From positions 2,480,001 to 2,544,000 of the forward strand of contig CM059625.1 of NCBI GenBank assembly GCA_030435675.1: DNA of 64,000 nucleotides, read 5' to 3'. The notes under the pieces are model-generated. The model was not told the DNA's origin. It saw nothing but the letters and a program-made list of their open reading frames with translations, and did not search any database. Of this stretch, positions 61,511 through 64,000 are shown piece after piece. Made by a program: the position numbers and the translations under genes. Origin of the DNA: Steinernema hermaphroditum. Its lineage: Eukaryota > Nematoda > Chromadorea > Rhabditida > Steinernematidae. Position 1 is the stretch's first letter, and the number at the start of each line of letters is the position of its first letter.

Positions 61511-62728
61511 CGGTAAACTAAGCCGCAAGAGCTATCGAGCAAAGATCGCTTCGACAATCTAAGTAATACAGTATCTCATTGGCACAGTGACTCTCTGTAC
61601 GAACTAAGAAAGCCGGAACCGTCTATAAAGTTCATTTATTGAGCTAAAAACATGAGCGAATGGTGGGTTGATTGGATAGATGAAATGGGCATCATGCAGC
61701 TTTTGATAAAGCCATAGCTTTGCTTCTCCAGTCGATGATGAGCTTTTCAAGTTTGTTTGAGCAGTTTAAACGGCTACTCTTATGTTCCACGATGGAACCT
61801 TGTGTCATCGATGTTCTTCCGTTTTGGATGGCTTCGTGACGGTAAACTCGTATCTAGAAGCCTTAAACTGTTTGTAAACGTCACCAGCGGCTTTCTATAG
61901 ACAAACATAAAGCAACGTACATATTCCTAGTAAAATAGTGACATATTTGGCATGTCCTTCGACGAGAGATCTAAATGTTACCCCAACTACCATCGTATCA
62001 CAACTGAGGTAACGGCGTAAAAAACAAAGTTATCTGGCGGTTATCCGGATTTTCCGTTGATAAGATGGGTGCTATAGAGAAAAGCGACCCCCGGTTGTGG
62101 CTGTCTGAAGTTTTACATTACTAAACAGCTCTGATGTCCTCACTGCTTTCTAACTACGCCGCTAAAGGAACTAACTGCAATATAAACATAAAATGTGGCT
62201 CTTTCCAACTGGCACCAAAGGTACATAATTAATTACAGCTAAATAACACAACATAAATCGGCCGTCTTACTTGAGAGACTGTTGAATCTGATCATGCCTG
62301 TAGGTTGTGACTGCAATATAGCATAGTTCGATAGCCAGAGAACACGGGATTGCCGTCCTACTTGTTGTTGGGTATTTAGCATCTAACGCAACAACAAGTA
62401 GGACAGCACTCCAGCATCCCTACTGCTCAGAGCAAATAAAGTACAACCACTCGGTGCAGGTTGCAGAACGTGAACTGATGTGCGATTGCTGCAGTACACG
62501 ATAATGTGTACTCTGTTTCGTGGTGTGACCGCGGTTAAACATCGCATGTTCGTTCAAGGCTTAATAAAGTTAATTTCCTCTTCGAACCTCTTTGTGAAAA
62601 CACTAGTACATTTCATAAGTTCGGTTTGTGGCCGCTAAAGCCGACAAAGTCAGTCGTTCATTTGCCATATTTGCAACCTCTAATATTCACCAGATTGTCT
62701 CACTCGTGTCGCGGTGGCGAGCGTTCGG
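61511..62728. other. Spacer between inverted repeat copies C and D
   Basis: About 1.2 kb with no gene of its own. It contains the perfect hairpin at 62355-62404. If C and D were the ends of one composite element this would be its interior, but I see no transposase. Confidence 0.4.
62355..62404. repeat. Perfect 16-bp hairpin with 18-nt loop
   Basis: GTCCTACTTGTTGTTG (62355-62370) and CAACAACAAGTAGGAC (62389-62404) are exact reverse complements. The stem extends by three more pairs past one mismatch (TGC and GCA outside). Stem and loop lengths are in the range of a small-RNA precursor, although the stem is a little short for a microRNA. It could also be the core of a small inverted-repeat element. 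Confidence 0.6.
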
Positions 62729-63238
62729 TCCCTCCGGTCGCTCTCTGAGCGTCGGGTTGGTCAGACAGCAAACCCTGTGGCAGTTGTGAGTGTTCCGGCT
62801 TCCAGAGGGAATTGGGACACCCGGAAGCCGTAGTCCCACCACCGCTGACAACAAGATGTCCGACGCCAGAAATCCGACGCCCGACGCTGCGTGAGATGTC
62901 ATCCCGAAGGTCACCGACGCTCTGAGGACACCAATACTGAGGAAGACGCAACCCCCGAACCACGGACTCATCTCTCCGTAGCAGATGCGAGCTCAGAAGC
63001 CTCCTCTGACGCAGAAGCCTCCTCAAACGCCCCGAGAAGAAGAAGTTCGGCCGCCATTTCCGGAGTTTCGCCGATTCCCAGATGCCCCGTGAAGCGCGCT
63101 GTCTCCCACCGGTTCGACGTCAACGCCGTGCCAGGAATGAAGCCGTCTACAAGTGATATCCTCTGTTGTCTATTAATCGGTGTCATGCAAGGCGTAACGC
63201 CTTTAATTCATGAAGTAAAATCGTAAAAATCGTGAAAT
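62729..63238 (+). mobile_element. Hairpin-tailed repeat family, copy D
   Basis: Reads on the plus strand from GGTCGCTCTCTGAGCG (similar to the start of copies A and B) through a GC-rich body to the hairpin AAGGCGTAACGCCTT at 63189-63203 and a tail with GTAAAATCGTAAAAATCGTG. A plus-strand frame (62891-63226) ends inside the tail with GVMQGVTPLIHEVKS, as the copy A frame ends with VSQGVSLRYEK. Both may be traces of one ancestral coding end. Confidence 0.6.
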
Positions 63239-63528
63239 ATTCACCAAAAAAACATAACTTTAGGGAGTGTTCAGAGATGTGCGAGTTGTGTCCCCACTTG
63301 TGAAACCGGCATTTGTCAAATACCCCTAAATTTTAAGAGAATGACTTACATTTTTCCAACCACTAATCATCGATTGCGTCATTAAATGGAGAATATCGAG
63401 TGCACTTAAATGCGAAAAATCGTCCCACATGTTCATGGTGACTCTTCTCATGGGAAGGAGCTGTGAATGAGGCCGTCTACAAGTGTTCTGTTAATGGCGG
63501 TTAAACATCGTTAACTGTTATTGTGTGT
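63239..63528. other. Short intergenic region
   Basis: Non-coding gap between repeat copy D and the 3' end of the small minus-strand gene; nothing else recognised. Confidence 0.4.
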
Positions 63529-63534
63529 TTTATT
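63529..63534 (-). terminator. Polyadenylation signal of the small acidic protein gene
   Basis: AATAAA on the minus strand, 26 nt past the stop at 63561, which supports the open frame being a real gene. Confidence 0.55.
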
Positions 63535-63560
63535 TGCTGACTGAATATAAGGGCAAATCG

Positions 63561-63911
63561 TCATTTCGGGCAGGCAGAGACAACATAGCAGCCGGGTGGA
63601 GGATATTGAGGAGGATCCGGTGATGCTGGACTGTAATCTGGGGACGCGGGACTACAGTCGGAATCCGGGGACGCGGGACTACTCCAAAACGAAAATTGCC
63701 TCTCGACGGTATGTTGCGGTGGCAATGTCGGACTGCCGCCCGAAGAGTGGACAGAGAGAGATTCAACAGTTTGGGTGCGAGTATCGCTGGATTCTGCATC
63801 GTCGTCACCGTAGGCCACGTCAACTTCAATCAGCTCTCCACTGTCCATCATTTCAGAGAGCTCCTCGGCACTCAGGTTTTCCTCAGCGGGAGAGGTGGAA
63901 TTCGTTGTCAT
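63561..63911 (-). CDS. Small acidic Ser-Pro-rich protein, unrecognised
   Basis: A 116-residue single-exon frame from ATG 63911 to a TGA at 63561. I do not recognise it. The N-half is acidic (SAEELSEMMDSGELIEVDVA, YGDDDAESSD). The C-half has three SPASPD-type repeats, one reading DYSPASPD, which recall RNA polymerase II CTD-like Ser-Pro motifs, then PPQYPPPGCYVV. There is no signal peptide or membrane segment. An AATAAA 26 nt after the stop and a GTTTAG acceptor-like site 45 nt before the ATG support a short transcribed gene. It could also be the last exon of a longer gene. The repeats are of the kind that change length quickly. Confidence 0.5.
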   Translation of the reverse strand: MTTNSTSPAEENLSAEELSEMMDSGELIEVDVAYGDDDAESSDTRTQTVESLSVHSSGGSPTLPPQHTVERQFSFWSSPASPDSDCSPASPDYSPASPDPPQYPPPGCYVVSACPK

Positions 63912-64000
63912 GTTTCAAGTTCGGAAACGTTGTGAGAAACGTGCAACGCAAAATATCTAAACAATTGAATAGAACAGACTGAACCGGAAGTTGCAATACC

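Overview
The window reads as gene-rich nuclear DNA of a nematode. Genes are split by short introns (many 40-60 nt) with pyrimidine-TTTCAG acceptors. Several start codons sit 2-31 nt behind an orphan TTTCAG-type acceptor, as expected for spliced-leader trans-splicing. The gene set has nematode-type members: a slicer-less Argonaute, a BRE-4-like glycosyltransferase, a MYS-2/MOF-like acetyltransferase and an IPLA-1-like phospholipase. I cannot name the species. Exon joins were deduced by hand from reading phase, splice consensus and remembered family conservation. Open reading frames may include non-ATG starts, so I chose ATGs and acceptors myself.

Layout. 2.45-3.37 kb (+): BTB/T1 (KCTD-like) gene, 3' end uncertain. 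4.37-5.30 kb (-): MTA phosphorylase, first exon not found. 5.3-13.2 kb: long non-coding stretch. 13.2-16.7 kb (+): DDHD-domain phospholipase A1, 9 exons, complete. 17.7-18.5 kb (-): small START-domain lipid-transfer protein. 22.0-23.5 kb (-): BSX-type homeobox gene. 26.7-29.6 kb: three tRNA-Val(AAC) genes (-), two of them in a duplicated block on either side of a beta-1,4-GalNAc transferase (bre-4-like, +, 27.4-28.8 kb). 30.4-32.3 kb (+): MOF/KAT8-type histone acetyltransferase. 34.8-38.8 kb (-): golgin GM130, 11 exons, with a remarkable histidine tract. 38.8-46.25 kb: no gene seen. 46.27-47.15 kb (+): thioredoxin. 48.3-50.6 kb (+): two related four-pass membrane proteins. 55.1-56.4 kb (+): unrecognised protein carrying the first half of a homeodomain, convergent with a complete 995-residue Argonaute (-, 56.6-60.1 kb). 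63.6-63.9 kb (-): small acidic Ser-Pro-rich protein.

Repeats. Four related copies of a short element at 33.3, 52.9, 61.1 and 62.7 kb share a terminal hairpin around GGCGTTACGCC/GGCTTACGCC and end in a short tandem tail. One copy is flanked by an 11-bp direct repeat, so a SINE-like or truncated non-LTR retroelement is the best reading. The 61.1 and 62.7 kb copies form an inverted pair around 1.2 kb that contains a perfect 16-bp hairpin.

Functionally the genes are unrelated neighbours (methionine salvage, phospholipid handling, Golgi structure and glycosylation, chromatin, small RNA). I see no operon. The most interesting items are the catalytically dead Argonaute facing the half-homeodomain gene with overlapping 3' ends, the His-rich golgin, the split chromo-barrel of the acetyltransferase, and the dispersed hairpin repeat family.
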